Assembly (NCBI RefSeq): GCF_001544795.2
Contig: NZ_FCOI02000008.1
Location: 1-64,000, forward strand
Direction: 5' to 3'
From: Caballeronia temeraria
GTDB lineage: Bacteria; Pseudomonadota; Gammaproteobacteria; Burkholderiales; Burkholderiaceae
Length of the DNA stretch: 64,000 bases
Shown here: in pieces, positions 26,445-36,478 of the stretch
Layout: each line of letters begins with the position of its first letter
Numbering within the stretch: position 1 is the first letter of the stretch
Program-made: the position numbers and the translations under genes
The notes under the pieces: generated by a model
The model's database searches: none
What the model saw: the letters and a program-made list of their open reading frames with translations, nothing else
Told to the model about the DNA's origin: nothing

Positions 26445-26891
26445 TCAGACATGCGCGCGCAGCCATTGCCACGCGAGCGGCCCGCAGATCACGCCCCAGG
26501 TCATGACCCCGATGACGATGGCCACGGTCACCGCCGCGCTGCCGCAATCCTTCGCGCGCCCCGAAAGCTCGTGACGTTCGAGCGAAATACGGTCGATGGC
26601 CGCCTCGATGCTCGAATTGATCAGCTCGACGAGCAACACGAGCAGCACCGACGCCGCGAGCAGTACATGCTCGGCAGCGCTCGCCGGCACGAGGAACGCG
26701 ATCGGCAGCAGAACGGCCGCGACGCAGACCTCCTGGCGAAAGGCGCTCTCCTCGCGCCATGTTGCGGCGATGCCGTCGCGCGAATGGCGTAGCGCGAACA
26801 GGCCGCGCAGCAATCCGCTGCGTTTGGCTTGCGCGGGCTTCGAAGATTGCCCGGACCGCGAGCGGGAGGAAGAGGAGTTGGATCGAACCAT
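26445..26891 (-). CDS. dgkA: Diacylglycerol kinase
   Basis: Integral-membrane enzyme phosphorylating diacylglycerol to phosphatidate for lipid recycling. The 148 residues include a polar Ser/Arg-rich N-terminal extension of about 30 residues, the amphipathic segment with REESAFRQEV, then three membrane helices. The DgkA signature ELINSSIEAAIDRI followed by AKDCGSAAV, which forms the active site, is intact. Start at 26891 (MVRSNSSSSR). Divergent from the cellulose operon, sharing its upstream region. Confidence 0.92.
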   Translation of the reverse strand: MVRSNSSSSRSRSGQSSKPAQAKRSGLLRGLFALRHSRDGIAATWREESAFRQEVCVAAVLLPIAFLVPASAAEHVLLAASVLLVLLVELINSSIEAAIDRISLERHELSGRAKDCGSAAVTVAIVIGVMTWGVICGPLAWQWLRAHV

Positions 26892-27210
26892 GTTACGACG
26901 TGGCGTTTTCAATGAAGGAAGGCTGGCGTGATACAAATTGTCACAAATTATGCTACTGTTGCGTCCGTTTTTCAGCGGCAAAGGTGCGTATCCGCACAGA
27001 CCGGTGCGACCAAGACTTCATTGACGCATTCGCTTCGGCCCCTCGCTTCGTGCTTTGCACGCTCGCTCCGGCGCTTTCCCGCTCTTGCCGCACTCGTCTC
27101 AATTGCCGCGCGCACCGCTCGCGTGGCGATCCGATTGTCGTCCCGGCTCCGTCACGATGCCACAGCAGGCAACGCGGCGTGCGCTCGTGAAATCCGAAGC
27201 TGACTCGTCG
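26892..27210. other. Divergent dgkA / cellulose operon upstream region
   Basis: 319 bases. An AT-rich island near 26930-26955 contains the direct repeat ACAAATTGT / ACAAATTAT and a TATGCT that could serve as a -10 element for the bcs operon, although I find no good -35. I see no riboswitch-like structure. In-frame upstream starts for bcsB exist (ATG 27157, GTG 27187) without ribosome sites. Confidence 0.4.
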
Positions 27211-29463
27211 ATGAAACCAGTCGTCTCGTTCTGCCTGTCGCTGGCGATGGCCGCCAGCGCGCTGTATGCCGTCGCGCTGCCCGCGCAAGCCGCACCGTCC
27301 GCCGATGCGCCGCCGATCGCCGATGCGAACGCCAGCGCCGGTTCGATCCACGTGCCGTTCTCCGCGCTCGGCGCCTATCAGCCGATGCATCTGCGCGGTC
27401 TCGAAGACGCGCGTTCCGTCGTGCTCGGCGTGCGGCTCGATCGCGTGGTGACCGGCGCGCGCCTGCGTCTGCGCTACACGTATTCGCCCGCGCTGGTCTT
27501 CGCGTTGTCGCACATGAAGGTGTCGCTCAACGGCGAAGCCATCGCCACGGTGCCGTTCGACAAGGATCACGCGGGCGCGATGGTCACGCAGGACGTCCCG
27601 CTCGATCCGCGCCTGCTCACGGACTACAACCAGTTCGGGCTGCGCTTCATCGGCCATTACACGCTCGATCATTGCGAAGACCCGGCCAACACGGCGCTAT
27701 GGGCCGACATCAGCCCGACGAGCGAATTCATACTCGACACCGCGCCGATCCGCCTGCCGAATGATCTCGCGCTGCTGCCCGCGCCGTTCTTCGATGCGCG
27801 CGACGTGAGCCGTCTCACGCTGCCCTTCGTGCTGCCCGCATCGCCCGACGGCGCGACGCTGAAGAGCGCCGGCGTGCTCGCGTCGTGGTTCGGCGCGCTC
27901 GCGGATTATCGTCAGGCGCGTTTCCCCGCGATGAACACGCTGCCCGCGAACGAGCACGCGGTCGTCGTCGGCACGCGCGCGCAGTTGCCGGCCGGCCTCG
28001 CGCTGCCCGAGATCGACGGACCGGCGATTCTCGTCGCGGACAATCCGGCATCGAAGGATCGCAAGCTGCTCGTCGTGACCGGCCGAAACGCCGCCGAAGT
28101 CGACGATGCCGCGTACGCGCTCGTGCTCGGCCGCACGGCGATGTCCGGCGATGCGGCGAAGGTCGCGCATGTCGATATCGGCAAGCCGCGCGAACCGTAC
28201 GACGCGCCGCGCTGGATGCCGACGAATCGCCCGGTGCAGTTCAAGGAACTCGTCGACGATGTGTCGCAACTGCAGGTCGCGGGCAGCGCGCCCGAGCCGA
28301 TCCGCCTGAACCTGCGCGTGCCCGCCGATCTGTTCTCGTGGAACAGCGTGGGCGTGCCGCTCAATCTCAAGTACCGGTACACCGCGCCGACGGTGCAGAA
28401 CAACTCCGCGCTCGCGATCGACATCAACGAGCAACTGGTGAAGTCGTTCCGCCTGCCGCCCGCCAAGAGCGACGACACGCAAGGCCGCCTGCAACTGCCG
28501 ATTCTCTCCGGCGCGCCGGGCGGTTCGGTCAATGCGCTGGATATTCCGGCGTTTCGCGTCGGCAGTGCGAACCAGTTGCAATTGCGCTTCAACCTCGATT
28601 CGCAGAAGCAGGGCCTGTGCGCGGGCGTGCCGACCAATCCGGCGCGCGCGGCGGTGGACCCGGATTCGACCATCGACTTCTCCGGCTTCGTGCATTACGC
28701 GCAATTGCCCAATCTCGCGTACTTCGTGAACAGCGGCTTTCCGTTCACGCGCTACGCCGATCTCTCGCAGACGGCTATCGTGATGCCGGCGCATCCGGCG
28801 AACGCCGAAATCGAAGCCATGCTGACGATGCTTGGCCACATGGGCCAGTGGACCGGCTTTCCGAGCCTGCGTGTGACGATTGCCCGTCCGGACGATGTGC
28901 CGGCGCTCGCGCAAAAGGATCTGCTCGTGATCGGCGGCGCGCCGTCGTCGCCGGTGTTCTCGCGCTGGCGCGATGCGTTGCCGTTGTCGATCGGGAGCGC
29001 GGGAACGTCGTCGAAGGCGGGCATCGCGCGCGCGTCGTTTTCGGTCGGCGAGCATTGGCGCGATGGCGTGCGCGTCACGCACGGCGGCGCATCGCTGGAT
29101 CAGAGCGGGCCGCTCGCGGCGCTGATGGGCTTTCAGTCGCCGGGCACGAAGGGCCGCAGCGTTGTCGCGCTCGCGGCGACCGGCGATGGCCGGCTCACCG
29201 ATCTGCTCGACGTGCTCGAACATGCGGACCGCGTGTCGCAGGTTCAGGGCGATGTCGCGCTCGTGCGGCGCGGCGGCGTCGACAGCGCGCGCGTCGGCGA
29301 GACTTATCTCGTCGGCTACGTGCCGTGGTACGCGAAGCTGTGGAGCCACGCGACCCGCCATCCGGCGCTGCTCGGCCTCGCCGGGGCGCTGGCGGGCCTG
29401 CTGCTCGCGATCGCGGCATTCGCGGCGCTGCAGGAACTGGCCGCGCGTCGCCGGGGTATCTGA
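27211..29463 (+). CDS. bcsB: Cellulose synthase periplasmic subunit BcsB
   Basis: Periplasmic partner that guides the glucan chain emerging from BcsA. The 750-residue protein has a signal peptide (MKPVVSFCLSLAMAASALYA, cleavage after AQA), two carbohydrate-binding plus flavodoxin-like repeats (SIHVPFSALGAYQPMHLRGL, later VPADLFSWNSVGVPLNLKYR) and a C-terminal membrane anchor (about 722-742, LLGLAGALAGLLLAIAAFAA) that docks to BcsA. The start at 27211 is chosen by the signal peptide; no ribosome site is strong. First gene of the operon, followed after 3 bases by bcsZ. Unusually, bcsA is far downstream. Confidence 0.92.
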   Translation: MKPVVSFCLSLAMAASALYAVALPAQAAPSADAPPIADANASAGSIHVPFSALGAYQPMHLRGLEDARSVVLGVRLDRVVTGARLRLRYTYSPALVFALSHMKVSLNGEAIATVPFDKDHAGAMVTQDVPLDPRLLTDYNQFGLRFIGHYTLDHCEDPANTALWADISPTSEFILDTAPIRLPNDLALLPAPFFDARDVSRLTLPFVLPASPDGATLKSAGVLASWFGALADYRQARFPAMNTLPANEHAVVVGTRAQLPAGLALPEIDGPAILVADNPASKDRKLLVVTGRNAAEVDDAAYALVLGRTAMSGDAAKVAHVDIGKPREPYDAPRWMPTNRPVQFKELVDDVSQLQVAGSAPEPIRLNLRVPADLFSWNSVGVPLNLKYRYTAPTVQNNSALAIDINEQLVKSFRLPPAKSDDTQGRLQLPILSGAPGGSVNALDIPAFRVGSANQLQLRFNLDSQKQGLCAGVPTNPARAAVDPDSTIDFSGFVHYAQLPNLAYFVNSGFPFTRYADLSQTAIVMPAHPANAEIEAMLTMLGHMGQWTGFPSLRVTIARPDDVPALAQKDLLVIGGAPSSPVFSRWRDALPLSIGSAGTSSKAGIARASFSVGEHWRDGVRVTHGGASLDQSGPLAALMGFQSPGTKGRSVVALAATGDGRLTDLLDVLEHADRVSQVQGDVALVRRGGVDSARVGETYLVGYVPWYAKLWSHATRHPALLGLAGALAGLLLAIAAFAALQELAARRRGI

Positions 29464-29466
29464 GCG

Positions 29467-30630
29467 ATGACGGTTTCGGGCCTGAAGCGCGCGGCCGTGC
29501 TCGCCGTGTTCGGCGCGTTGGCGAATGCGGTGTCGGCTGCATCGCCATCGACGGAATCCGCGCTCGTCTGCGCGAGTGCGTGGCCGCGCTGGGACGTCTT
29601 CAAACGCGACTTCATCTCGAAGGAAGGCCGCGTGATCGACGCCGGTTCCGCCGATGCGCGCACGGTCTCCGAAGGCCAGTCCTACGCGCTCTTCTTCGCG
29701 CTCGTCGCGAACGACCGCGCGAGCTTCGACACGATCCTCCGCTGGACCGAAAACGAACTCGCGCAAGGCGATCTCACGTCGCATTTGCCCGCGTGGCTCT
29801 GGGGCCGCGACGATGCCGGCCAGTTCCGCGTGCTCGACAGCAACGCCGCATCCGATGCCGATTTGTGGATCGCCTACGCGCTCATCGAAGCGGGCCGCGC
29901 GTGGGGCGAGCGCAGCTACACGGCGCGCGGCGCATCGCTGGCGAAGCGCGTGCTCGACGAGGAATCGGCCACGCTGCCCGGCCTCGGTCTCACGTTGCTG
30001 CCCGGTCCCGTCGGCTTTCATCCGGCGGCCGATACGTGGCGCGTCAATCCGAGCTACGCGCCGACGCAGGTGATTCGCGGCATCGGCGCGAGTCTGCCCG
30101 ATGATCCGCGCTGGACGCGGCTCGCGGCATCGAGCGTGCGAGTGTTGATCGATACCGCGCCGCAAGGGTTTTCGCCCGACTGGGCGCTGTATCGCGCGAA
30201 CCGGGGTTTCGAGGCCGACGAAGCGACGCACGCCGAAAGCGCCTATAACGCGATCCGCGTGTATCTGTGGGCGGGCATGCTCGCATCGAACGATGAAGCG
30301 CGCGCGCTGCTGCTGTCTCGCTTCGCGCCGTTCGCCGCGTATGTCGATGCCCACGGCGCGCCGCCCGAGCGCATCGATACACGCGACGGCAAATCCGGCC
30401 CGAACGATGGCAACGCGGGCTTTTCCGCCGCCGCCGTGCCGTTTCTCGACGCGCTCGGACGCCCCGCGCTCGCGGATGCGCAGGCGGCGCGCGCGGCGGC
30501 CGCATCGGCGCCGGGCTACTACACGAGCGTGCTGACGCTCTTCGGCCTCGGCTGGCGCGAAGGCCGCTATCGATTTGCCGTCGATGGAACCTTGCGCACG
30601 GCAGCATCGATGTGTGGAGGCGCGAAATGA
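29467..30630 (+). CDS. bcsZ: Periplasmic GH8 endoglucanase BcsZ
   Basis: Trims or edits nascent cellulose in the periplasm. The 387-residue protein has a signal peptide (to about residue 24) and the GH8 fold. The proton donor Glu 69 lies in VSEGQSYALFFALVAND, and DSNAASDADLWIAYAL and RVNPSYAPTQ are conserved. The position of the E. coli catalytic base (Asp 243, SYDAIR) reads AYNAIR here, with Asn 261. Activity may therefore use another acidic residue or be reduced. It overlaps bcsC by ATGA. Confidence 0.9.
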   Translation: MTVSGLKRAAVLAVFGALANAVSAASPSTESALVCASAWPRWDVFKRDFISKEGRVIDAGSADARTVSEGQSYALFFALVANDRASFDTILRWTENELAQGDLTSHLPAWLWGRDDAGQFRVLDSNAASDADLWIAYALIEAGRAWGERSYTARGASLAKRVLDEESATLPGLGLTLLPGPVGFHPAADTWRVNPSYAPTQVIRGIGASLPDDPRWTRLAASSVRVLIDTAPQGFSPDWALYRANRGFEADEATHAESAYNAIRVYLWAGMLASNDEARALLLSRFAPFAAYVDAHGAPPERIDTRDGKSGPNDGNAGFSAAAVPFLDALGRPALADAQAARAAAASAPGYYTSVLTLFGLGWREGRYRFAVDGTLRTAASMCGGAK

Positions 30631-33600
30631 AGCGCGTGTTCCGATCGACGTCGACGTCGACGTTGCTGCGCGCGGCGCTGGTGTCGGCGAGCATCGTGTG
30701 CGCGCAGGCGGCGCACGCCGTCACGGCAGCCACGACGCAACCCATGCCGCCGCTGGCCGAGCGCCTCTACGGCACCGCGCGCGCGTGGGCCAACAAGCAT
30801 CGCGATGATCTCGCGTTGCAGGCCATCGACAAGGCGCTGCTCATCGCGCCGGACGATCCGCGTCTGAACGCCGAGCTCGTGCGCATCCAGTTGCGTCTCG
30901 GTCAGGCGCAGAAGGCTCAGGCGACGCTCGCGCGCATGAAAGCGCGCGCGCCGGACGCCGCGCTCACGCAGCAGGTCGACGACGAATATCGCGTCGCGGT
31001 CAGCGGCCGACAGGAAATGGCGACGATCCGCCTGCTCGCGCGCAGCGGCCAGTCCGACGAAGCGGCGCGCCGCGTGACCGCGCTCTTTCCGCACGGCGCG
31101 CCGTCCGGGCCGCTGGGCGCGGAGTACTACCAGATCATCGCCGCGACGCCCGCGCGACGCGCCGAAGCGCTCGCGGCCTTGCACCGGCGCATCGCGGACG
31201 ATCCCGCCGATGTCGACGCCGCGCTCGTTCTCGCGCGCCTGCTCAACAGCCGCGATGCGACGCGCGCGGAAGCGAACCGCATCGCGTGGAATCTCGCGAC
31301 GCGCACCGACACCGACCGCAACACCGCCCTCGACGTGTGGCGTCACGTGCTGCAATCGGCGGGCGCGGACACGGCGTATGTGCAGCCGTTGCGCGCGTAT
31401 CTCGTGCTCGTCCCCGACGACACCGAGTTCAAGGACCGCGCCGATCTGCTCGACGCGCGCATCGAAGCGCAGCGCAAGCTCGAACGCGATCCCGGCTACA
31501 TCGCGCAGCAACGCGGTCTCGCGGCGCTCGCACGCGGCGATCTGAATGCCGCCGCGCCGCTGCTCGCGCGTGCGGCCGCCGCCCGGCCGGACGATGCGGA
31601 AGCGATCGGCGGGCTCGGGCTCCTGCGCATGCGCGAAGGCAATCGCGATGAAGCGCGCGCGCTGTTCGAACGCGCCGCATCGCTCGCGCCGGACAACCGC
31701 GCGAAGTGGCAGAGTCTCGCGCGCACGGCGCGTTTCTGGGGCACGCTCGCGCAGGGCCGCGACGCCGCGAACGGGGGCAAGCCGAAGGACGCGGAGCGCT
31801 TCGCGCGCGAGGCGCTCGCGATCGAGCCGGACAATGCCGACGCCAGACTTCTTCTCGCCGATGCATTGCTCGCGCAAGGCGACTGGCGCGCCGCCGAACC
31901 GATGCTGCGCGCGCAGCTCGCGGGCCGCGAACCGAGCCTGCCGGCATTGAAGAGCACGCGCACGCTGCTCGAAAGCACGGGACGCGCCGATGAAGTCGAG
32001 CCGCTCATCGCCGCATTGCAGAGCCGTTTCACCGCCGCCGACGATCGCCAGAGCCTCATCGCGATGCGCGCCGATATCGTCGCGAACGAGGCGCAGCAAC
32101 TCGCCGCGCGCGGCCAGAACGGACCGGCGGCGCAGCAGTACGAAGCATCGTTGCGTATCGAGCCGGATCAGCCGTGGACGCGCTTCGCGCTCGCGCGGCT
32201 GTATCAGACCATCGGTTTGCCGCAACTCGGCCGCGCCGTGATGGACGATGGCCTCGCGGTCACGTCGAACGCCGCGCAGATGCGCTATGCCGCCGCGCTG
32301 TATCGCAATTCGATGGACGATCTCGCCGGCGCGCGCGACGTGCTCAACGCCGTGCCGCCAGCCGATCGCACCGGCGCGATGAACGCGCTCGCCCGAACTC
32401 TCGACGCGCAGCAAGCGCTCGCCGATGCCCGCGCCGCCTTCGCGCGCAACGACGCCACGGCCGCCGCCGCCGCGCTCGATCGCGCGCAAGGACTGGCCGA
32501 GGACGATCCGAACCTGCTCGCCTCGATCGGCGCGATGTACATCGATCGGGGCGACGCCGATCGCGGTCTCGCCTTGCTGCGCGACTGGATGGCCGCGCAT
32601 CCCGCTCAAACCGACGCCGACGTGCTGCTGCGCTACGGCGATCTGCTCGGCGGCGCGCATCGCGAGGACGCGCTGTCGCAGGTGCTCGCGCAAGTGCGCG
32701 CGCAAGCGCCGCTCACGCCGCGCCAGTCGGAGCGCATGGAAGATCAGGCGTTGCGCAGCGTGCTGCGTCAGACCGGCGAAGCCATCGATGCCGCCGACTA
32801 CGCACGTGCGCGCCGCCTGCTCGACACCGTGAGCGAAGCGGGCAAACGCGACAAGCGCTACGCCTTCGAAGTCGCCGATCTCGCGCGCGTGCAGGGCGAT
32901 TACGACGATGCCCGCGCCGCGCTCGCGCCGGTGCTCGCGGCATCGCCCGACGATCCCGACACGCAGCTCATGCTCGCGCGCGTGCTCGGCGACAGCGGCG
33001 GCAGCGGCGCGCGCCGAGATGCGCTCGCGATCGTGCGCCGCGTGGCGGATGCCGCCCCGCCCGACGACATCGACACGCGCCTCTCGGCCGCGCGCCGCTT
33101 CGCCGCGCTGCGCCGTCCGCTCGATGCGCAGGCGCTGACCGAGCCGCTGCGCGTCGCGTATCCGGAGCGCGCGGACGTCACCGTGCAGGCGGGGCGCGTC
33201 GCGGAAGATCTGGGCGAGTACGAGCGCGCGGCGTCGCTGTATCGGCTGTCGATGGATCAGGAGCGTGCGTCGGGCATCGCGCCGGCATTCAGCGTGCCGG
33301 CAGGCTCCGCCCGCGCGACGCCCGCCACGCCCGCGCAATCCGCCCTCGACGATCTGAACCAGCGCCGCAATCCCGAAGTGGAAACGGCGTGGATTCCGGC
33401 CTACAAGTCCGGCGATGCAGGCGTCTCGCAGTATCACGCGCAGCAGGTGCCGTTGTACGTGCAGATTCCGTATCGCTACGACGGGCATTTCTTCGTGCAC
33501 GCGGACGCCGTGCATCTCGACGCCGGCACGCTCGACGTCAGCGGCCTCGTCGATCAGGCCAACTCTTCGGCGCCGAGCCTGCCGTACACCATCTCGACTT

Positions 33601-34589
33601 TCGGCACCAACGCGGGCTTCTACGACGGCACGGCGGCATCGGCCAATGCGCTGCGGCAGTATCTGCAAGACTCGCCCGTCACGACCGGCGACCTGCATCA
33701 GCACGCGAACGGACTCGGCGGCGGCTTCGGCTATCTGTCCGATGCGTGGCGTGTCGATCTCGGTTCGACGCCGATCGGCTTTCCGGTGCATTACCTTGTC
33801 GGCGGCGCGCGCTACCGGTTCGATACCGGTCCGGCGAGTCTGTCGATATCGGCGTCGCGGCGCGCGGTCACGAGCAGCGAGCTGTCCTACGCGGGCCTGA
33901 CCGATCCGCTCACGCACGCGGTCTGGGGCGGCGTGCGGCGCGATGGCATCGATGTTCACGCGGGCGTGGACATCGGCAGGACGAGCGTGTTCGCCGATAT
34001 CGGCGTGGCCGAGCTGACCGGGCGCAACGTCGCGGGCAATCAGGAATTCACGCTGCGCACCGGCTTCACGGTGCCCGTGTATCAGCGCGCGACGATGCGC
34101 GTGCTGACCGGGCTCGTCGGCAATGCCTGGCATTACACCGACAACCTGCGCTACTACACGTTCGGGCAAGGCGGCTATTACAGCCCGCAGCGCTATCTGT
34201 CGCTCGGCGTGCCGGTCGAATGGATGGGCAAGCGCAACGGCTTCACGTGGGACATCGCCGCGACGGCGGGCGTCTCGAATTCGTACGAGAAGGATTCGCC
34301 TTATTTCCCGAACGGCCTGCCGTCGGTCGCGGGACTCGCGCCCGTCGATACGAGCGGGCTCGTGTACGCGGGCAGCTCGACGCATGGCGTGAGCTTTTCG
34401 TATGGCTTCGGCGCGACCGTCGAATATCGCGTGAATCCGCAACTGGCGCTGGGCGCGCGCGTGTCCATCGACCATTCGCACGACTATGCGCCGAGCGCCG
34501 GGATGATCTACGCGCGCTTCGCGTTCTCGCCGCGCAAGGACGATTACCGCATCAGCCCGCAGCCGGTGCAGCTGTATTCGAGTTATTGA
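30627..34589 (+). CDS. bcsC: Cellulose export outer-membrane protein BcsC
   Basis: Forms the outer-membrane export pore for cellulose. The 1320-residue product has a signal peptide (cleavage near AHA-V, residue 31), a long array of TPR helices (about 40-870; repeated motifs such as LAADPDDPDTQLMLARVLGD-like units binding the glucan or peptidoglycan), and a C-terminal 16-strand barrel domain (about 905-1320) starting near LDDLNQRRNPEVETAWIPAY and ending QPVQLYSSY. GGAGG lies 7 bases before the ATG at 30627, which is embedded in the bcsZ stop. Confidence 0.93.
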   Translation: MKRVFRSTSTSTLLRAALVSASIVCAQAAHAVTAATTQPMPPLAERLYGTARAWANKHRDDLALQAIDKALLIAPDDPRLNAELVRIQLRLGQAQKAQATLARMKARAPDAALTQQVDDEYRVAVSGRQEMATIRLLARSGQSDEAARRVTALFPHGAPSGPLGAEYYQIIAATPARRAEALAALHRRIADDPADVDAALVLARLLNSRDATRAEANRIAWNLATRTDTDRNTALDVWRHVLQSAGADTAYVQPLRAYLVLVPDDTEFKDRADLLDARIEAQRKLERDPGYIAQQRGLAALARGDLNAAAPLLARAAAARPDDAEAIGGLGLLRMREGNRDEARALFERAASLAPDNRAKWQSLARTARFWGTLAQGRDAANGGKPKDAERFAREALAIEPDNADARLLLADALLAQGDWRAAEPMLRAQLAGREPSLPALKSTRTLLESTGRADEVEPLIAALQSRFTAADDRQSLIAMRADIVANEAQQLAARGQNGPAAQQYEASLRIEPDQPWTRFALARLYQTIGLPQLGRAVMDDGLAVTSNAAQMRYAAALYRNSMDDLAGARDVLNAVPPADRTGAMNALARTLDAQQALADARAAFARNDATAAAAALDRAQGLAEDDPNLLASIGAMYIDRGDADRGLALLRDWMAAHPAQTDADVLLRYGDLLGGAHREDALSQVLAQVRAQAPLTPRQSERMEDQALRSVLRQTGEAIDAADYARARRLLDTVSEAGKRDKRYAFEVADLARVQGDYDDARAALAPVLAASPDDPDTQLMLARVLGDSGGSGARRDALAIVRRVADAAPPDDIDTRLSAARRFAALRRPLDAQALTEPLRVAYPERADVTVQAGRVAEDLGEYERAASLYRLSMDQERASGIAPAFSVPAGSARATPATPAQSALDDLNQRRNPEVETAWIPAYKSGDAGVSQYHAQQVPLYVQIPYRYDGHFFVHADAVHLDAGTLDVSGLVDQANSSAPSLPYTISTFGTNAGFYDGTAASANALRQYLQDSPVTTGDLHQHANGLGGGFGYLSDAWRVDLGSTPIGFPVHYLVGGARYRFDTGPASLSISASRRAVTSSELSYAGLTDPLTHAVWGGVRRDGIDVHAGVDIGRTSVFADIGVAELTGRNVAGNQEFTLRTGFTVPVYQRATMRVLTGLVGNAWHYTDNLRYYTFGQGGYYSPQRYLSLGVPVEWMGKRNGFTWDIAATAGVSNSYEKDSPYFPNGLPSVAGLAPVDTSGLVYAGSSTHGVSFSYGFGATVEYRVNPQLALGARVSIDHSHDYAPSAGMIYARFAFSPRKDDYRISPQPVQLYSSY

Positions 34590-34596
34590 GGAACGG

Positions 34597-36474
34597 ATGG
34601 CCGTGAGCAAGGAATCGAACCGATCCAACGATGCGCCGGGACTCGTCGCCGCGCTTGCCCGCTTCGTGCGGGCGCGCGTCGCGGGCCGCGATGCCGCGCC
34701 GGGCCGCATCGGCGTCGATGCGCTTCCCGACGATCTCGCCGTGCTCGCGCCCGGCGCGCTCTATGCGGTGCACGTCGCGCCGCGTTCGCCCGAGTGCGAT
34801 GCGTTGATCTGGGCGAGCGCGCGCGCCGCGAACACGCGCCACGTGAGCGTCGTGCTCGCGCGCGAGCGTGCGCAGGCGGCGGCGCGGCTGCGTGAGCTGG
34901 GCTTTTCCGGCACGGCGGCGCAAGGCTGGCCGCGTCGCCTGAACGTGCTCGCGATGCCCGAAGAAGACGCATCCGCCGATACCGAACCGCTCGCGCTCGC
35001 GCGGCTTTTCGGCGGGCTGCGCGCGCTCAAGCGCTTCGGTTTTCGCGCGAACGCGCTGTATATCGTCGAGGGCGCGGAGCGCTGGTTCACGTGGAGCGAT
35101 CCGGCTGCGCTCGCGCGCGAAGGACGGCTGTTGTCGAGCTGGTGCGAGTCGCGCGGCATCACGATGATCCTGCTGCTCGGCGACACCGCCGGCGATAACG
35201 ATGACGATATCGATATCGATATCGACGAAACGCAAACCTCTGCCAGCCGCGGCGAACTGAACGGCGCGTGCGCGGGCGTCGCGCGCGTGCGGCGCTCGCA
35301 CGGCGAGTTGCTGTGGCAAGTGGATTTCTGGCGCGCGGGCCGGGCGCTCGCCACCGGCGATGTGCACGCCCTGCGCTTCACCGATGATGGCCGTCTGAGC
35401 GTCGCCGCGCTCGAGCGGACGGGCGAAGCGCGCCGCGATGCGCGTCTCGCGCAGGACGAAGCGCGCGTCGTCGTATGCCGCGCCGTGGTCGGCGACGAGC
35501 CGTGGGTGCCGCGCGACTGGGACGTGCTCGCGGACCGCGATGCCGTTCTCGCCGCCTGCGAAGGCGCGCGCGGCGCCACCGTCGTGCTCGCGCATCGCAA
35601 CGGCGCGCAGCTCGAAGCGCTGTGCGCCGCCGTGCACACGCTGCGCCGCCGCTGCGGACGCGCGCTGAAGATCGCCGTGGTCGAGCGTGGCGAAGTGCTG
35701 CGTCATCAATACGAACTGCTGATGCTGAGCCTCGGCGCGAATCTCGTCGTTGGGCGCGACGTGCCGTTTTCGCGGCTCGAATCGCTGTTGCAATCGCTGC
35801 AAGGGCAGCTCTACACGCGTCCGCTGATGTCGGATTACCGCACGGCGCTCGCCGCCTCGCTCGCGGATGCCGCGCTCGGCTATCAGAACGTGCCCGCGTT
35901 TTGCGCGCACACGCAAGGCGCGCTCGCGCGCGGCGCGGTGCTGCGTTTGCCGCACGTGCTCGTGAAACTGCGTCTGCCGCCAACGCTCGCCCATGTCGAT
36001 GCGCTGGCCCAGTGCCGTCCGCGCCGCGCGGGCGATGTGTTCACGGCGGACGCGTCGCATCTGTACGTGTTCCTGTTCGGCTGCCGTCTCGCCGATGCCG
36101 ACGCCGCGCTCGCGCGCATCTTCACGGTGCCGGTGGAGCGCATCGCGAAGGACGTAACGTATCTGTCCGACGACGGCATCGCGGCGCAATTGCAGGCGCT
36201 CGAAACCGCGAATCGCCGCGCGCCGGCCGCGGATTACAGCGATCTCTTCGCCGTGCCGGCGTCCGTCATCGCGATGGAAAACGCGGCCGGCATTCCCGCC
36301 GCCGATGCGCACGCGGACAGCGAATCCGTGCGCCGCTCGCGTGCTGAACTCGACGCGCTCGACGTCGTGCTGAACGAAGAAGCGCGCAAGAGCGCCGCCG
36401 ATGAAGGCCCATCGCGTCCGCGTGCGCGCCGGGCGGCAAGAGCGCGCATGCCGCTCGCCGAACCGAGGAACTGA
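34597..36474 (+). CDS. bcsE: c-di-GMP-binding cellulose regulator BcsE
   Basis: Cytoplasmic c-di-GMP receptor that stimulates cellulose secretion and works with BcsF and BcsG. The 625-residue protein shows an N-terminal REC-like half, an NTPase-like middle, and a C-terminal GIL domain with the c-di-GMP motif RxGD (RAGD, residues 477-480) followed by HLYVFLFGCR. An acidic hexanucleotide-encoded tract DDDIDIDIDE (about 202-211) sits between the first two domains and looks like a flexible insertion. GAGGAACGG precedes the ATG. Confidence 0.88.
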   Translation: MAVSKESNRSNDAPGLVAALARFVRARVAGRDAAPGRIGVDALPDDLAVLAPGALYAVHVAPRSPECDALIWASARAANTRHVSVVLARERAQAAARLRELGFSGTAAQGWPRRLNVLAMPEEDASADTEPLALARLFGGLRALKRFGFRANALYIVEGAERWFTWSDPAALAREGRLLSSWCESRGITMILLLGDTAGDNDDDIDIDIDETQTSASRGELNGACAGVARVRRSHGELLWQVDFWRAGRALATGDVHALRFTDDGRLSVAALERTGEARRDARLAQDEARVVVCRAVVGDEPWVPRDWDVLADRDAVLAACEGARGATVVLAHRNGAQLEALCAAVHTLRRRCGRALKIAVVERGEVLRHQYELLMLSLGANLVVGRDVPFSRLESLLQSLQGQLYTRPLMSDYRTALAASLADAALGYQNVPAFCAHTQGALARGAVLRLPHVLVKLRLPPTLAHVDALAQCRPRRAGDVFTADASHLYVFLFGCRLADADAALARIFTVPVERIAKDVTYLSDDGIAAQLQALETANRRAPAADYSDLFAVPASVIAMENAAGIPAADAHADSESVRRSRAELDALDVVLNEEARKSAADEGPSRPRARRAARARMPLAEPRN

Positions 36475-36478
36475 AGTC

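Noticed and set aside
30567..34709. 1380-codon minus-strand open frame opposite bcsC
   Set aside because: Shadow of the high-GC bcsC codon usage; extremely Arg/Ala-rich, no signal, no family motif.
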